From the IMG/VR virus record IMGVR_UViG_3300021959_004274, positions 1 to 64,000 of that record: a DNA stretch of 64,000 nucleotides; one strand, given 5' to 3'. Position numbers and translations under genes: made by a program. Of this stretch, positions 24,227 through 31,053 are shown in pieces. How positions within the stretch are numbered: the first letter of the stretch is position 1; each line of letters begins with the position of its first letter. The DNA is from a virus. A model generated the notes under the pieces. That model did not search any database. It had not been told where the DNA came from and saw only the letters and a list, made by a program, of their open reading frames with translations.

Positions 24227-24509
24227 TCTTTGAGTTGTAATCTGCTATCGCACTCTTAATAGCATCTTCAGCGAGTACCGAGCAGTGGATTTTAACTGGA
24301 GGGAGTGCCAACTCCTCAACAATGTCGGTGTTCTTAATAGCTGTAGCCTCATCGAGGGTCTTGCCCTTGAGAAGTTCTGTGACAAGACTAGAACTAGCAA
24401 TAGCACTACCACAGCCATACGTTTTAAATTTTGCGTCCGTGATGATTCCATCATCCACCCTGATCTGTAACTTCATGACGTCTCCGTCATCCGCAAGCCG
24501 GAGCACCAA
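24216..24509 (-). CDS. iscU: IscU Fe-S scaffold, C-terminal part in shifted frame
   Basis: This frame carries most of IscU from G-D-V-M-K-L onward: T-Y-G-C-G-S-A-I-A-S-S-S and P-P-V-K-I-H-C-S-V-L-A-E-D-A-I-K, nearly identical to proteobacterial IscU, with the second and third cluster cysteines and the L-P-P-V-K motif for HscA. The first residues printed from the TTG at 24509 are an out-of-frame reading; the true N-terminus is the fragment at 24487-24603. The DNA here is more GC-rich than neighbours, suggesting recent capture from a bacterium. Confidence 0.85.
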   Translation of the reverse strand: MVLRLADDGDVMKLQIRVDDGIITDAKFKTYGCGSAIASSSLVTELLKGKTLDEATAIKNTDIVEELALPPVKIHCSVLAEDAIKSAIADYNSKNGS

Positions 24510-24603
24510 CCATACCAGTGCCGACTTGCGGGTCCTCCTTATCTAATGATCCCACATTTCTGGGGTTTTCATAGTGATCTAAGACCTTGGCTGAATAGGC
24601 CAT
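24487..24603 (-). CDS. iscU: IscU N-terminal fragment ending at UGA-C
   Basis: 38 codons from an ATG with AGGAGA 7 nt upstream: M-A-Y-S-A-K-V-L-D-H-Y-E-N-P-R-N-V-G opening, then V-G-A-P-A-C-G and TGA. In IscU the next residues are D-V-M-K-L, found 7 nt further in the +1 frame. The TGA is followed by C, as at the RF2 frameshift site. A +1 shift would give a full-length IscU with two extra residues (Asp-Gly) after A-C-G. Either a recent 7-nt lesion or a recoding site. Confidence 0.75.
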   Translation of the reverse strand: MAYSAKVLDHYENPRNVGSLDKEDPQVGTGMVGAPACG

Positions 24604-24606
24604 AAT

Positions 24607-25197
24607 CTAATCTCCTAAAATAGTTTTAATAACATTATTAGGTTGATAAGAATCCCATTTCTTTCTATTCTCCTCACCTAATATCCATTGTAGATTTTGT
24701 CTACCACCAATAATCACAGGATCTATTCCTAATTCAAACCCTTGCTTAAAAGGAATAATATGATCTAATTGATATTGGTCTTTTCTTTTACCTGTATTAT
24801 CAGGTATTGTTCCTTCTTTCTTCATAGCATACCAAGATCGATATGTTGCTTTACGACACTCTCTTTTGTATGCTGTAAATTCATCATCAACGTAATTTTT
24901 AGGACGTTGATTATTGATCTTGCCGTCCCAGTTAGGATTATTCTCTCCTAACCATCTTTTTGCTTGTTTAGGATTTTCCTTTCCTTTCCAATAACTCCGA
25001 CCTTTTTCTAAACCTTCCAAGTTCATTTTTGTTTTAACAAACTCTTTAGACATTTTCTTGCCTTTGTTCCAGGGTTCATATTCTCCTCGGTTTAAGGGAT
25101 TTTTACATTTTTGAGAGCAATAGTCTAAAAATCTAGGTCTAGTTTCGAACTCAGTTCCACAATGCTTACACTTTTTTATTATACCGTATTTTTTCAT
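24607..25197 (-). CDS. HNH endonuclease with NUMOD3 repeats (homing-type)
   Basis: 196 residues from the ATG at 25197, 5 nt after a late element; the longer frame starts upstream of that promoter. Order: zinc finger C-K-H-C-x15-C-S-Q-K-C, NUMOD3-type DNA-binding motifs (E-P-W-N-K-G-K-K-M-S and S-Y-W-K-G-K-E-N-P), then HNH: Y-Q-L-D-H-I-I-P-F, G-x-N-L-Q-W. Such enzymes are free-standing mobile nucleases in T4-like phages that cut and convert nearby loci. It lies 3 nt upstream of iscU. Confidence 0.88.
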   Translation of the reverse strand: MKKYGIIKKCKHCGTEFETRPRFLDYCSQKCKNPLNRGEYEPWNKGKKMSKEFVKTKMNLEGLEKGRSYWKGKENPKQAKRWLGENNPNWDGKINNQRPKNYVDDEFTAYKRECRKATYRSWYAMKKEGTIPDNTGKRKDQYQLDHIIPFKQGFELGIDPVIIGGRQNLQWILGEENRKKWDSYQPNNVIKTILGD

Positions 25198-25202
25198 ACT
25201 AG

Positions 25203-25210
25203 TATTTATG
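25203..25210 (-). promoter_or_regulatory. Late promoter element (CATAAATA), 5 nt before the HNH ATG
   Basis: CATAAATA then CTAGT and ATG at 25197, no SD. One mismatch from TATAAATA. Confidence 0.5.
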
Positions 25211-25250
25211 TCTAGGTGCACCAACGTGTCATTTATAATACTTGAGTATT

Positions 25251-25278
25251 ATTGTACAGTATTTAGCAGGTGTGTCAA
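25251..25278 (-). promoter_or_regulatory. Sigma70-like promoter, TTGACA-N16-TACAAT
   Basis: TTGACA (25273-25278) and TACAAT (25251-25256) on the minus strand with 16-nt spacing. It sits just after the terminator at 25283-25313 and upstream of the HNH-iscU-erpA-iscA unit. Confidence 0.6.
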
Positions 25279-25282
25279 CCAC

Positions 25283-25313
25283 AAAAAAAAGCTCTGCTAA
25301 AAAACAGAGCTTT
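25283..25313 (-). terminator. Rho-independent terminator after the 106-residue gene
   Basis: Minus-strand stem AAGCTCTG/CAGAGCTT with 8-nt loop followed by a run of eight T. Ends the transcript of the 25344-26975 genes. Confidence 0.85.
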
Positions 25314-25343
25314 TATGGAGTAGCAACGACCAATGTTGAAAGT

Positions 25344-25664
25344 TTACCTTTTCATTGCTCGTTTTGCCATGGAGGACACCGTTTTACGTGCTTTGTCTAC
25401 ACTCATTGTAGCATTACCCGCTGATGTTAAATCAAAACTAACATGCTGTGGGCTCACGTCTGCAATCATATTCTTTAACGGCGCTCTCTGTGCCATGCTT
25501 TGTAGCTGGCTCAGTGAAATATTAATGCCTAAATTATCTGCCATGTTAAGAAAAGTTTCTGTTCCAACTTTTCCTTTTGTGCCTAAGTCTTCTGAACGAC
25601 TAATAAGATACTGAACTAAGGCCGCAAGTTCCATTTCAGAACCATATACCTCAAACAGTTTCAT
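25344..25664 (-). CDS. Conserved phage protein of unknown function
   Basis: 106 residues, helical. M-K-L-F-E-V-Y-G start, E-M-E-L-A-A-L-V-Q-Y-L-I-S-R-S-E-D helix, and a positively charged end (S-S-M-A-K-R-A-M-K-R). The last gene before a strong terminator. Its ATG overlaps the upstream stop by one base. Related proteins occur near head genes in aquatic T4-like phages as far as I recall; no named function. Confidence 0.65.
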   Translation of the reverse strand: MKLFEVYGSEMELAALVQYLISRSEDLGTKGKVGTETFLNMADNLGINISLSQLQSMAQRAPLKNMIADVSPQHVSFDLTSAGNATMSVDKARKTVSSMAKRAMKR

Positions 25665-26515
25665 TAGCGTCTTTCTCTGCCTAAATCTGTATCTAAATCT
25701 GGTTCGTCTGTAATTTCTTCTTCGCTGTCTAGTTCCACATCTGGTTCTTCAACGTCTAAGTCTAAATCTACATCTGTATCAGTAGTGAATTCATCTGGAG
25801 TAATAGTTTCTTCGCCTGTAATTGGTGCCATTGCACTTTCTAAATCTGTTTTTGCCTGTTCTAATGCCTGTACTAGTGTTGATATTGCTGTGTTAGTTGC
25901 ATCATAGTATGCTTGTGTTTGATTAATACCCATTTCTTGTTTCATCATTTGTGCTAGGTTAGGTAAATCTTTATACTGCATTTCTGCAACATCTTCATAC
26001 ATTTTTTGGATTCTATCAACAACGTCTTGAGCCGCTAGTGTTACCTGTGCTTCTTCAACGTCTGCTTCGTTTATCTGTTTAGCTTCGTAAGTTTTTTTCT
26101 TACCGTACTCTTTCATTTTCTTTTTATGAGTAGAGCCACATGCTTCTTCCATTTCGTCGTCATCTTCTTGTGCTGGATCTTCAATATCTGCTGGCATCAT
26201 ACCTGTTGGTGCAGTATGATTCATTTTTCTCTCGCTTGTACCGCCTGCATACGGATTTTTATCGCTAGTTGCTTCGTTTACGTATGCTTCTAATGCTTCT
26301 TTCATCATTAATGCTTGTAAATAAGCTGGATTATTTTCACTAGTATGTCTGGCAATACTTGATTGTACTTCGTTAACTAATTGTGTTGTCTTAGCTAATA
26401 GTGATTGTGCGTGTTCCAATGATAGTCCTGTAACGTCAATCTTACGATTGAAGTAACTTTCCATAAGTTTGCCAACCTGTTTTATTTTATTTGTTGCGAG
26501 TTCTTGCAGTTTCAT
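25664..26515 (-). CDS. Scaffold-like acidic phage protein
   Basis: 283 residues from the ATG at 26515 with AAGGA 8 nt upstream. Helical N-terminus (MKLQELATNKIKQVGKL), a middle low-complexity region with many Glu/Asp/Lys, a helical segment, and a C-terminal run of alternating Asp/Glu and hydrophobics (DVDLDLDVEEPDVELDSEEE). Acidic low-complexity ends are common in prohead core and scaffold proteins of marine T4-like phages. A derived late element (GCTAAATA) lies upstream. Confidence 0.6.
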   Translation of the reverse strand: MKLQELATNKIKQVGKLMESYFNRKIDVTGLSLEHAQSLLAKTTQLVNEVQSSIARHTSENNPAYLQALMMKEALEAYVNEATSDKNPYAGGTSERKMNHTAPTGMMPADIEDPAQEDDDEMEEACGSTHKKKMKEYGKKKTYEAKQINEADVEEAQVTLAAQDVVDRIQKMYEDVAEMQYKDLPNLAQMMKQEMGINQTQAYYDATNTAISTLVQALEQAKTDLESAMAPITGEETITPDEFTTDTDVDLDLDVEEPDVELDSEEEITDEPDLDTDLGRERR

Positions 26516-26975
26516 TATCAAATCCTTTTTGTTGATAGTATTTAGCTAAGTTAATAGTGTCACGTAACTTAATTTTAATATCGCCTCTTATAGCAATATC
26601 ATTTATTACTAAATCGGCCATCAACATTCTTCTTTCGTTATCTTTAGTGGTATCCATAATATGTTTATGATTTACAATATCCCACTCAAGCCTTTGTATT
26701 CTCTTGTCCTCGTTAAGCAAATGTATTGATTCTTCTATTCTGGCATGCTGTTCTAAAATACAAAACGCCAATGCGTTTCTACTAGATGTAAATTCGTGCA
26801 AAACATCGCCTGCACGTCTAACAGCAAAATAGCCATCCTTGGTTGGAGTGATTGTGTAACGTCTGAATACTATGTAATTGTCTTTAACTTTAACAATTAT
26901 ATTTGATGAAAGGCTTTGTAGACTCTGAGAGGCAACTTGTTTTAACTTTTTGTATTTTTGGTCTATGTTAGACAT
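26487..26975 (-). CDS. Conserved phage protein of unknown function
   Basis: 162 residues from the ATG at 26975, directly after the upstream stop. N-terminal helix, then a small sheet (N-Y-I-V-F-R-R-Y-T-I-T-P-T-K-D-G-Y-F-A-V-R-R), then a long helix with E-Q-H-A-R-I-E-E-S-I-H-L-L. The middle strands with G-Y-F-A-V suggest a PH-like or small alpha/beta fold. Its 3' end overlaps the next gene by 29 bp. Confidence 0.6.
   Translation of the reverse strand: MSNIDQKYKKLKQVASQSLQSLSSNIIVKVKDNYIVFRRYTITPTKDGYFAVRRAGDVLHEFTSSRNALAFCILEQHARIEESIHLLNEDKRIQRLEWDIVNHKHIMDTTKDNERRMLMADLVINDIAIRGDIKIKLRDTINLAKYYQQKGFDNETARTRNK
26540..26547 (-). promoter_or_regulatory. Weak late-like element (GCTAAATACTATC)
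   Basis: Differs from the GATAAATACTATC form seen elsewhere at one base, 25 nt before the ATG at 26515, and lies inside the upstream gene. Confidence 0.35.
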
Positions 26976-26977
26976 AG

Positions 26978-27253
26978 TTACCAAACAAACTTAGTTAATA
27001 ACCAACCTACAACACCTATTAACATTGTAATAGCGGTGCCAGCCCAAGTAATCAGTTGTGTAGAACGACGACGATCAAGATGTACTATCATATCTTTGAT
27101 TTCGCCGACTGATCGTTCTAATGAACTAACTTTTTTCTCAACTGTGTCTAATTTAGTTTCCAACGCATCGTACCTTTCGGCACATAATTCAACGTGGGCT
27201 TCTAAATTTTCTTTCTCAATTTGAGTAGTACTCAATGCTCTTTTTCTCCACAA
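26978..27253 (-). CDS. Coiled-coil protein with C-terminal TM helix, XhlA/holin-like
   Basis: 91 residues from a TTG at 27253; another TTG at 27235 with GGAGA 9 nt upstream is the better-supported start. A heptad coiled coil (L-E-T-K-L-D-T-V-E-K-K-V-S-S-L-E-R-S-V) is followed by I-V-H-L-D-R-R-R and one TM helix (WAGTAITMLIGVVGWLL). This is the layout of the XhlA hemolysin/holin-accessory family. A membrane lesion role in lysis is plausible. Confidence 0.6.
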   Translation of the reverse strand: MWRKRALSTTQIEKENLEAHVELCAERYDALETKLDTVEKKVSSLERSVGEIKDMIVHLDRRRSTQLITWAGTAITMLIGVVGWLLTKFVW

Positions 27254-27281
27254 GGATATTAAAGCATTAACTGTATGCTGA

Positions 27282-27308
27282 GCCTATTGTTTGCCTATAT
27301 GTGCCTAT
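27282..27308 (-). repeat. Three GCCTAT (ATAGGC) direct repeats at helical spacing
   Basis: Plus-strand GCCTAT at 27282, 27293 and 27303 (11 and 10 bp apart). Read on the mRNA strand they are ATAGGC followed by A/T and C, close to repeats in the gp32 leader. Located between a late promoter and the XhlA-like gene. Confidence 0.5.
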
Positions 27309-27358
27309 TTTTTGTCTTGTTATGCTTTGCTAGATTAGATCTAGTTGCTTATACGTTT

Positions 27359-27366
27359 TATTTATC
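27359..27366 (-). promoter_or_regulatory. T4-like late promoter element (GATAAATA)
   Basis: GATAAATAA on the minus strand, 105 nt before the XhlA-like start and just past the stop of the 139-residue gene. Confidence 0.5.
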
Positions 27367-27374
27367 ATTATCGA

Positions 27375-27794
27375 CTAAATTCTCTGAAAATATGTGTTGG
27401 CGTGTTCACCTAAGGTGTTGATTGTGTTATTAATTTTAGCAGTTTCGGCTAAATTGTCAATGATCGGAATTCCGTTAAAGTCTGCAATTAGACTTCCTAA
27501 TGGATTTTTATCGTTGGCATAAGAGTCTTCGTGTTCGCTGTCAAAGTCAAAGCACCATACAGTATAAGGAAATAAACTTGGCATATAGTAACTACCAAAT
27601 ACGTGTTCTTCTATTTGCACATTGTCTATCTTTATTGGTTTATGTATAATAGATGGTTGACTGCGTAAAGATATTAACTGTAAGAATGTTTCGTAGTTAC
27701 GTTGTTGATTACGTCGTATAATATCCTCGGGTGTTTTAGGCTTACGTGTAAAACCTGTAGGTGTAATATCTATTAATGTATAACAGCGTATCAT
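27375..27794 (-). CDS. Conserved T4-like hypothetical protein
   Basis: 139 residues. Pattern C-Y-T-L-I-D-I-T-P-T-G, then R-R-N-Q-Q-R-N-Y-E-T-F-L-Q-L-I-S-L-R, then W-C-F-D-F-D-S-E. I recall this N-terminus from aquatic T4-like genomes, unassigned. It follows a small late gene with 4-bp overlap. Confidence 0.7.
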   Translation of the reverse strand: MIRCYTLIDITPTGFTRKPKTPEDIIRRNQQRNYETFLQLISLRSQPSIIHKPIKIDNVQIEEHVFGSYYMPSLFPYTVWCFDFDSEHEDSYANDKNPLGSLIADFNGIPIIDNLAETAKINNTINTLGEHANTYFQRI

Positions 27795-28045
27795 TCTTTT
27801 GTCAATTCTACTAGTACTCTAAGTTTATCTAGAGCTTCTTTAATAAATGGTTTTTGAGATAATGTTGACCAGTCTTGTTTATACATCCAGTCTCGATAGT
27901 CACGAAACTCGTCATGTATTTCTTTGACCAGTTCTCGTTTGTAATGCGGATCACCCAACTTTCGTCTATATATAGTTGTACCACCGTCTGGTGACTCGTA
28001 AACCCAAGCAGTTGTATCTTTTTCAAACAATTCTTGTTGTTCCAT
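27791..28045 (-). CDS. Small conserved phage protein
   Basis: 84 residues from the ATG at 28045, chosen because an exact TATAAATA ends 5 nt before it. Y-E-S-P-D-G-G-T-T-I-Y-R-R-K-L-G, R-E-L-V-K-E-I-H-D-E-F-R-D-Y-R-D-W. Function unknown, though this motif pair is widespread in T4-like marine phages in my memory. Confidence 0.7.
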   Translation of the reverse strand: MEQQELFEKDTTAWVYESPDGGTTIYRRKLGDPHYKRELVKEIHDEFRDYRDWMYKQDWSTLSQKPFIKEALDKLRVLVELTKE

Positions 28046-28050
28046 AAACA

Positions 28051-28058
28051 TATTTATA
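28051..28058 (-). promoter_or_regulatory. T4 late promoter TATAAATA, 5 nt before an ATG
   Basis: Exact TATAAATA on the minus strand, followed by TGTTT and ATG (28045). No SD, so leaderless mRNA is predicted. Confidence 0.65.
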
Positions 28059-28063
28059 GCCAA

Positions 28064-28091
28064 TAAAAAAGCCCACTGTAAAAAGTGGGCT
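28064..28091 (-). terminator. Rho-independent terminator
   Basis: Minus-strand stem AGCCCACT/AGTGGGCT with 6-nt loop and a T6 tail, directly after the 78-residue gene. Confidence 0.88.
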
Positions 28092-28110
28092 CTTTAAATA
28101 AGTTAAAAAC

Positions 28111-28347
28111 TTATGATAATGTTGCTACAACTGTTACGCCTGTAGCTGATGGTGTTGGACCACCTTGAACTAAAACGTATGAACCGTCAGCTGTACCTTC
28201 AACTGCCGCGATTGTTCCGCCTTCGTTCTGGATTTCTTTACATGCGGCTTCAACTGTTGCTAAACCTGTATTTACTGTACATACGTAAGTAGTTGGGCCT
28301 AGACCTTGTGATGCTGAAACTGATGCGTTATTTGATAAAACTGCCAT
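28111..28347 (-). CDS. Small abundant-looking protein with its own unit (putative virion)
   Basis: 78 residues, Ala/Val/Thr/Gly-rich, predicted beta (Y-V-C-T-V-N-T-G-L-A-T-V, G-T-I-A-A-V-E-G, S-Y-V-L-V-Q-G-G, G-V-T-V-V-A-T-L-S). It has a perfect SD (AAGGAGAT), a hairpin in the leader and a private terminator, suggesting high expression as for a decoration or tail protein. No family recognised. Confidence 0.7.
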   Translation of the reverse strand: MAVLSNNASVSASQGLGPTTYVCTVNTGLATVEAACKEIQNEGGTIAAVEGTADGSYVLVQGGPTPSATGVTVVATLS

Positions 28348-28365
28348 AATAATATCTCCTTAATG

Positions 28366-28384
28366 TGTGGGAAATAATTTCTTC
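28366..28384 (-). promoter_or_regulatory. Leader hairpin (GGGAAG...TTTCCC) before the 78-residue gene
   Basis: GGGAA / TTCCC inverted repeat in the 5' leader, which may stabilise the mRNA. A weak TAAATA core lies just upstream (ACTAAATAAG). Modest evidence. Confidence 0.35.
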
Positions 28385-28427
28385 CCTAAACTTATTTAGT
28401 CCAATTTGATCGTATTTAAAGCGTAGT

Positions 28428-28676
28428 TTATTTGATTTTTCTAGGTTTGATTCGATCTACTGAAGGTCTAATAGGTATGTCTATGCAGTTTGTAGGTGCT
28501 ACAAACATATTGTATTCACCGTCTATGTATCTTAGCTCGTAATTGATTATACTGGTTTGTAGAATAGAGTGTACTTCGCAGGCTATTTGTGATGTAAAGT
28601 CAGGAACAAATGTTTGATCTTCGCATAGTTGTTCGCCATTGACAATGACGCAAATGCCAATTAAGTACCCCCACAT
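28428..28676 (-). CDS. Hypothetical small protein
   Basis: 82 residues. N-terminus M-W-G-Y-L-I-G-I-C-V-I-V-N-G hydrophobic, four cysteines in all (C9, C18, C33, C64 by count), possible exported disulfide protein. Shares its first base with the upstream stop. No recognised domain. Confidence 0.6.
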   Translation of the reverse strand: MWGYLIGICVIVNGEQLCEDQTFVPDFTSQIACEVHSILQTSIINYELRYIDGEYNMFVAPTNCIDIPIRPSVDRIKPRKIK

Positions 28677-29251
28677 TATTCAGTGCCAGGACTTACCTTA
28701 CTTACTTTTTGTAACAGCATGTATAAGTCTGTGTTGACAGGACGTCTAACAGTTTGTAGTACACGCATTATAACTTGATTACGATCTGATTTGCTAATAC
28801 GTTTATGCCAATCCTGTACTAATCTACGTAGCCACATCTGATCGCTAGTTACCACTCGTCCAAATCTTCTGTATAAAATCATTAACAATTGGTCGTAGTC
28901 TCTTTCATCTAACTGACCATCTGCTACTGCTCTGATAACACGTTTTAGTCTTAGTTCAGGAATAATGATATCCCAATTATTAAATAGTTTATCTGCATAC
29001 TGCCTTTGTTGCATTACTAATGTAAGTAGGTTGTACATGTCTGTCATTGACTGCCTAAAGCCAGTAAAGTTTTGTTGTTTAATAGTATCTTTAGCATATC
29101 TAACTGCTGACTTTTTATCAAGATAATAAACAACACGTAGCATTAACATATGGTCATAGACAAGTCCTGCCAAAGTGTTAACGTCTGTACCTTTGACTTG
29201 TTCAAGTCTACGATACATTCTTGACTCAATGATGCTTTTGATAAATTCCAT
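28676..29251 (-). CDS. Conserved phage protein of unknown function
   Basis: 191 residues, helical and basic. L-A-G-L-V-Y-D-H-M-L-M-L-R-V-V-Y-Y, R-Q-S-M-T-D-M-Y-N-L-L, W-D-I-I-I-P-E-L-R. No catalytic signature. One-base overlaps with both neighbours place it in an operon with the nucleotidyltransferase-like protein. Confidence 0.65.
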   Translation of the reverse strand: MEFIKSIIESRMYRRLEQVKGTDVNTLAGLVYDHMLMLRVVYYLDKKSAVRYAKDTIKQQNFTGFRQSMTDMYNLLTLVMQQRQYADKLFNNWDIIIPELRLKRVIRAVADGQLDERDYDQLLMILYRRFGRVVTSDQMWLRRLVQDWHKRISKSDRNQVIMRVLQTVRRPVNTDLYMLLQKVSKVSPGTE

Positions 29252-31053
29252 TATTTTATATTCTTTGCAAAGTTTGATTTTGAAAATCTTAAACGATCAA
29301 CATACTTAAGGCCACCTGCTACATAACCTTCGTGTCCTGATTCTCCATCTATTGTAGCACTAATGCCGCCACCTTGTTGATCTAATGCTCTAACTATCTG
29401 TGTTTTAATAACAGCAATAGCATTGAATATGTTAAAAATTAATTCAACAACTTTTATATTCTCGCCTACATAGTTAGCAAGTCTTTCACCTTTGCCTTGT
29501 GAAACTTTAGTTATTGCCCAATTAGCAAAGCTGTTGGCCATATTATTAAAGTTACCTTCTCTAACTTTAAAGTTAGCAAACTGTTTCATTAATTGTGGCA
29601 AGTCTGATAGTTGTAATTCTCTTAATTTTCCTGGCATAAAGAAACGATCAATAGCTCTACTATTTGACAAAATCTTAGATTCAATTTGATCTAGTTTATC
29701 TGTTGGAACATCTACCTTAGGTGTTTCTTTCATTTTAGGGCCTACAAATAAGATAGGACCTGTAGGTAATTTTTCTATAGCATGGAAAGGTTGTCCTGCA
29801 TCTTCTGGACCTGTTAAGAATGTGTGTATAGCAACACCTGCTTTACTTGCACCTATTTGTTTGCCTAGGTCAGTGTCTGCGTCAACTGAATATGTTACTG
29901 TGTTTGGCGTAAACACAAACTTACTACCTTGTTTTGCTGGTCTACCTGCATAGAGTAAATCGCCTTTAAAGAAACCTTGAAGGCCTTTAGGTGTTTGTGC
30001 TTCTAATGGTGCCCAAAGAGCTTTATACATATTAATTAATTCAGTACGATCGCCACCACGCATCAGCATAATTTTTTCTAGTTCTTCTGGACTTGTTGCT
30101 AGTCCAGAGTATGACTTAGCAGTAAAGCCTGACTTGTCTGTTAATATAAACTTACCGTTGCTGTCTCGGCCAAATATAATTGCTGGCTTGCCATCCCATT
30201 TAATTGTAATGTCTTGTGCTGAATTTGGCAACCATTTTAGATCTCTTATAGCACCTAGAGCACCGTGACTAGCATCATTGAATATCATATCTTCTGGATG
30301 TTCAATTCTTGCCGCTTCTGTAATAACTTTCATTCCTAGGTTAACTAATCTATCTCTTGTATGTGCAATCCAATTAACTTCTGTTGATTCAAACTGTAGT
30401 CCATCTTTTTCAAATGACTCTCTAGCATCTGCTACCAATGATTCGTATTCAGGGTCTTTACGTGCTTGTGCTAGTATACTTTCCACACTGGCTAAATCTT
30501 TACGTGAGCCACCAATTAGCATTTTAGCAATTTCGTCTGGCTTGTTTGATATAACTTTGTTTGTTTCTCTTGACACTAGTCCATACTTGTATGACCACTT
30601 CATACCTCTAGCTTTAGCAATACTGGCTAATAAGATAGCACGGTGTACACCTTTGTATTCTGAATCTGGTGATGCGTTTAACGCAAACTGTTGCCATTTA
30701 GGATCACCAAACATAAAGTCTACTTGTACATAGCCGTCTTGTGGATCACCGTTGATAGGACATTTATAGTGTACTGAGTCACCTGACTTAGCAACGTCAG
30801 TGCTATTAACACCTTTTGATATTAGTTTATTATATAATTCGTCTTTGGTATGCTTACTAGCATCAACTGCTAGATCTAAATCACCTGACGTAGGCTTCTT
30901 ACCTGTTGAACCTAGCATGTTATCTAGTAAAGGTAATCCTGTTAGTGATTCAAGATATTTTACAGTTGGCTTAACATCAACAAGATTAATTCTTTGTGTT
31001 AAAGGATTGCCTTGTTGATCTTTAAATACGTTGCCGCCCTCAAATAGTTCCAT
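29251..31053 (-). CDS. Two-domain protein: pol-beta-type nucleotidyltransferase plus ligase-like core
   Basis: 600 residues. Residues 48-60 read G-S-T-G-K-K-P-T-S-G-D-L-D, the pol-beta nucleotidyltransferase signature with Asp58/Asp60, and V-Q-V-D-F (Asp112) supplies the third carboxylate. The second half has a K-W-D-G (285-288) like the lysine nucleotidylation motif of ligases, F-I-L-T-D-K-S, and G-F-F-K-G-D-L-L (360-367) as a motif-III-like strand. Similar proteins are common but unassigned in marine T4-like phages. RNA repair or modification is a reasonable guess, not shown. Confidence 0.65.
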   Translation of the reverse strand: MELFEGGNVFKDQQGNPLTQRINLVDVKPTVKYLESLTGLPLLDNMLGSTGKKPTSGDLDLAVDASKHTKDELYNKLISKGVNSTDVAKSGDSVHYKCPINGDPQDGYVQVDFMFGDPKWQQFALNASPDSEYKGVHRAILLASIAKARGMKWSYKYGLVSRETNKVISNKPDEIAKMLIGGSRKDLASVESILAQARKDPEYESLVADARESFEKDGLQFESTEVNWIAHTRDRLVNLGMKVITEAARIEHPEDMIFNDASHGALGAIRDLKWLPNSAQDITIKWDGKPAIIFGRDSNGKFILTDKSGFTAKSYSGLATSPEELEKIMLMRGGDRTELINMYKALWAPLEAQTPKGLQGFFKGDLLYAGRPAKQGSKFVFTPNTVTYSVDADTDLGKQIGASKAGVAIHTFLTGPEDAGQPFHAIEKLPTGPILFVGPKMKETPKVDVPTDKLDQIESKILSNSRAIDRFFMPGKLRELQLSDLPQLMKQFANFKVREGNFNNMANSFANWAITKVSQGKGERLANYVGENIKVVELIFNIFNAIAVIKTQIVRALDQQGGGISATIDGESGHEGYVAGGLKYVDRLRFSKSNFAKNIK

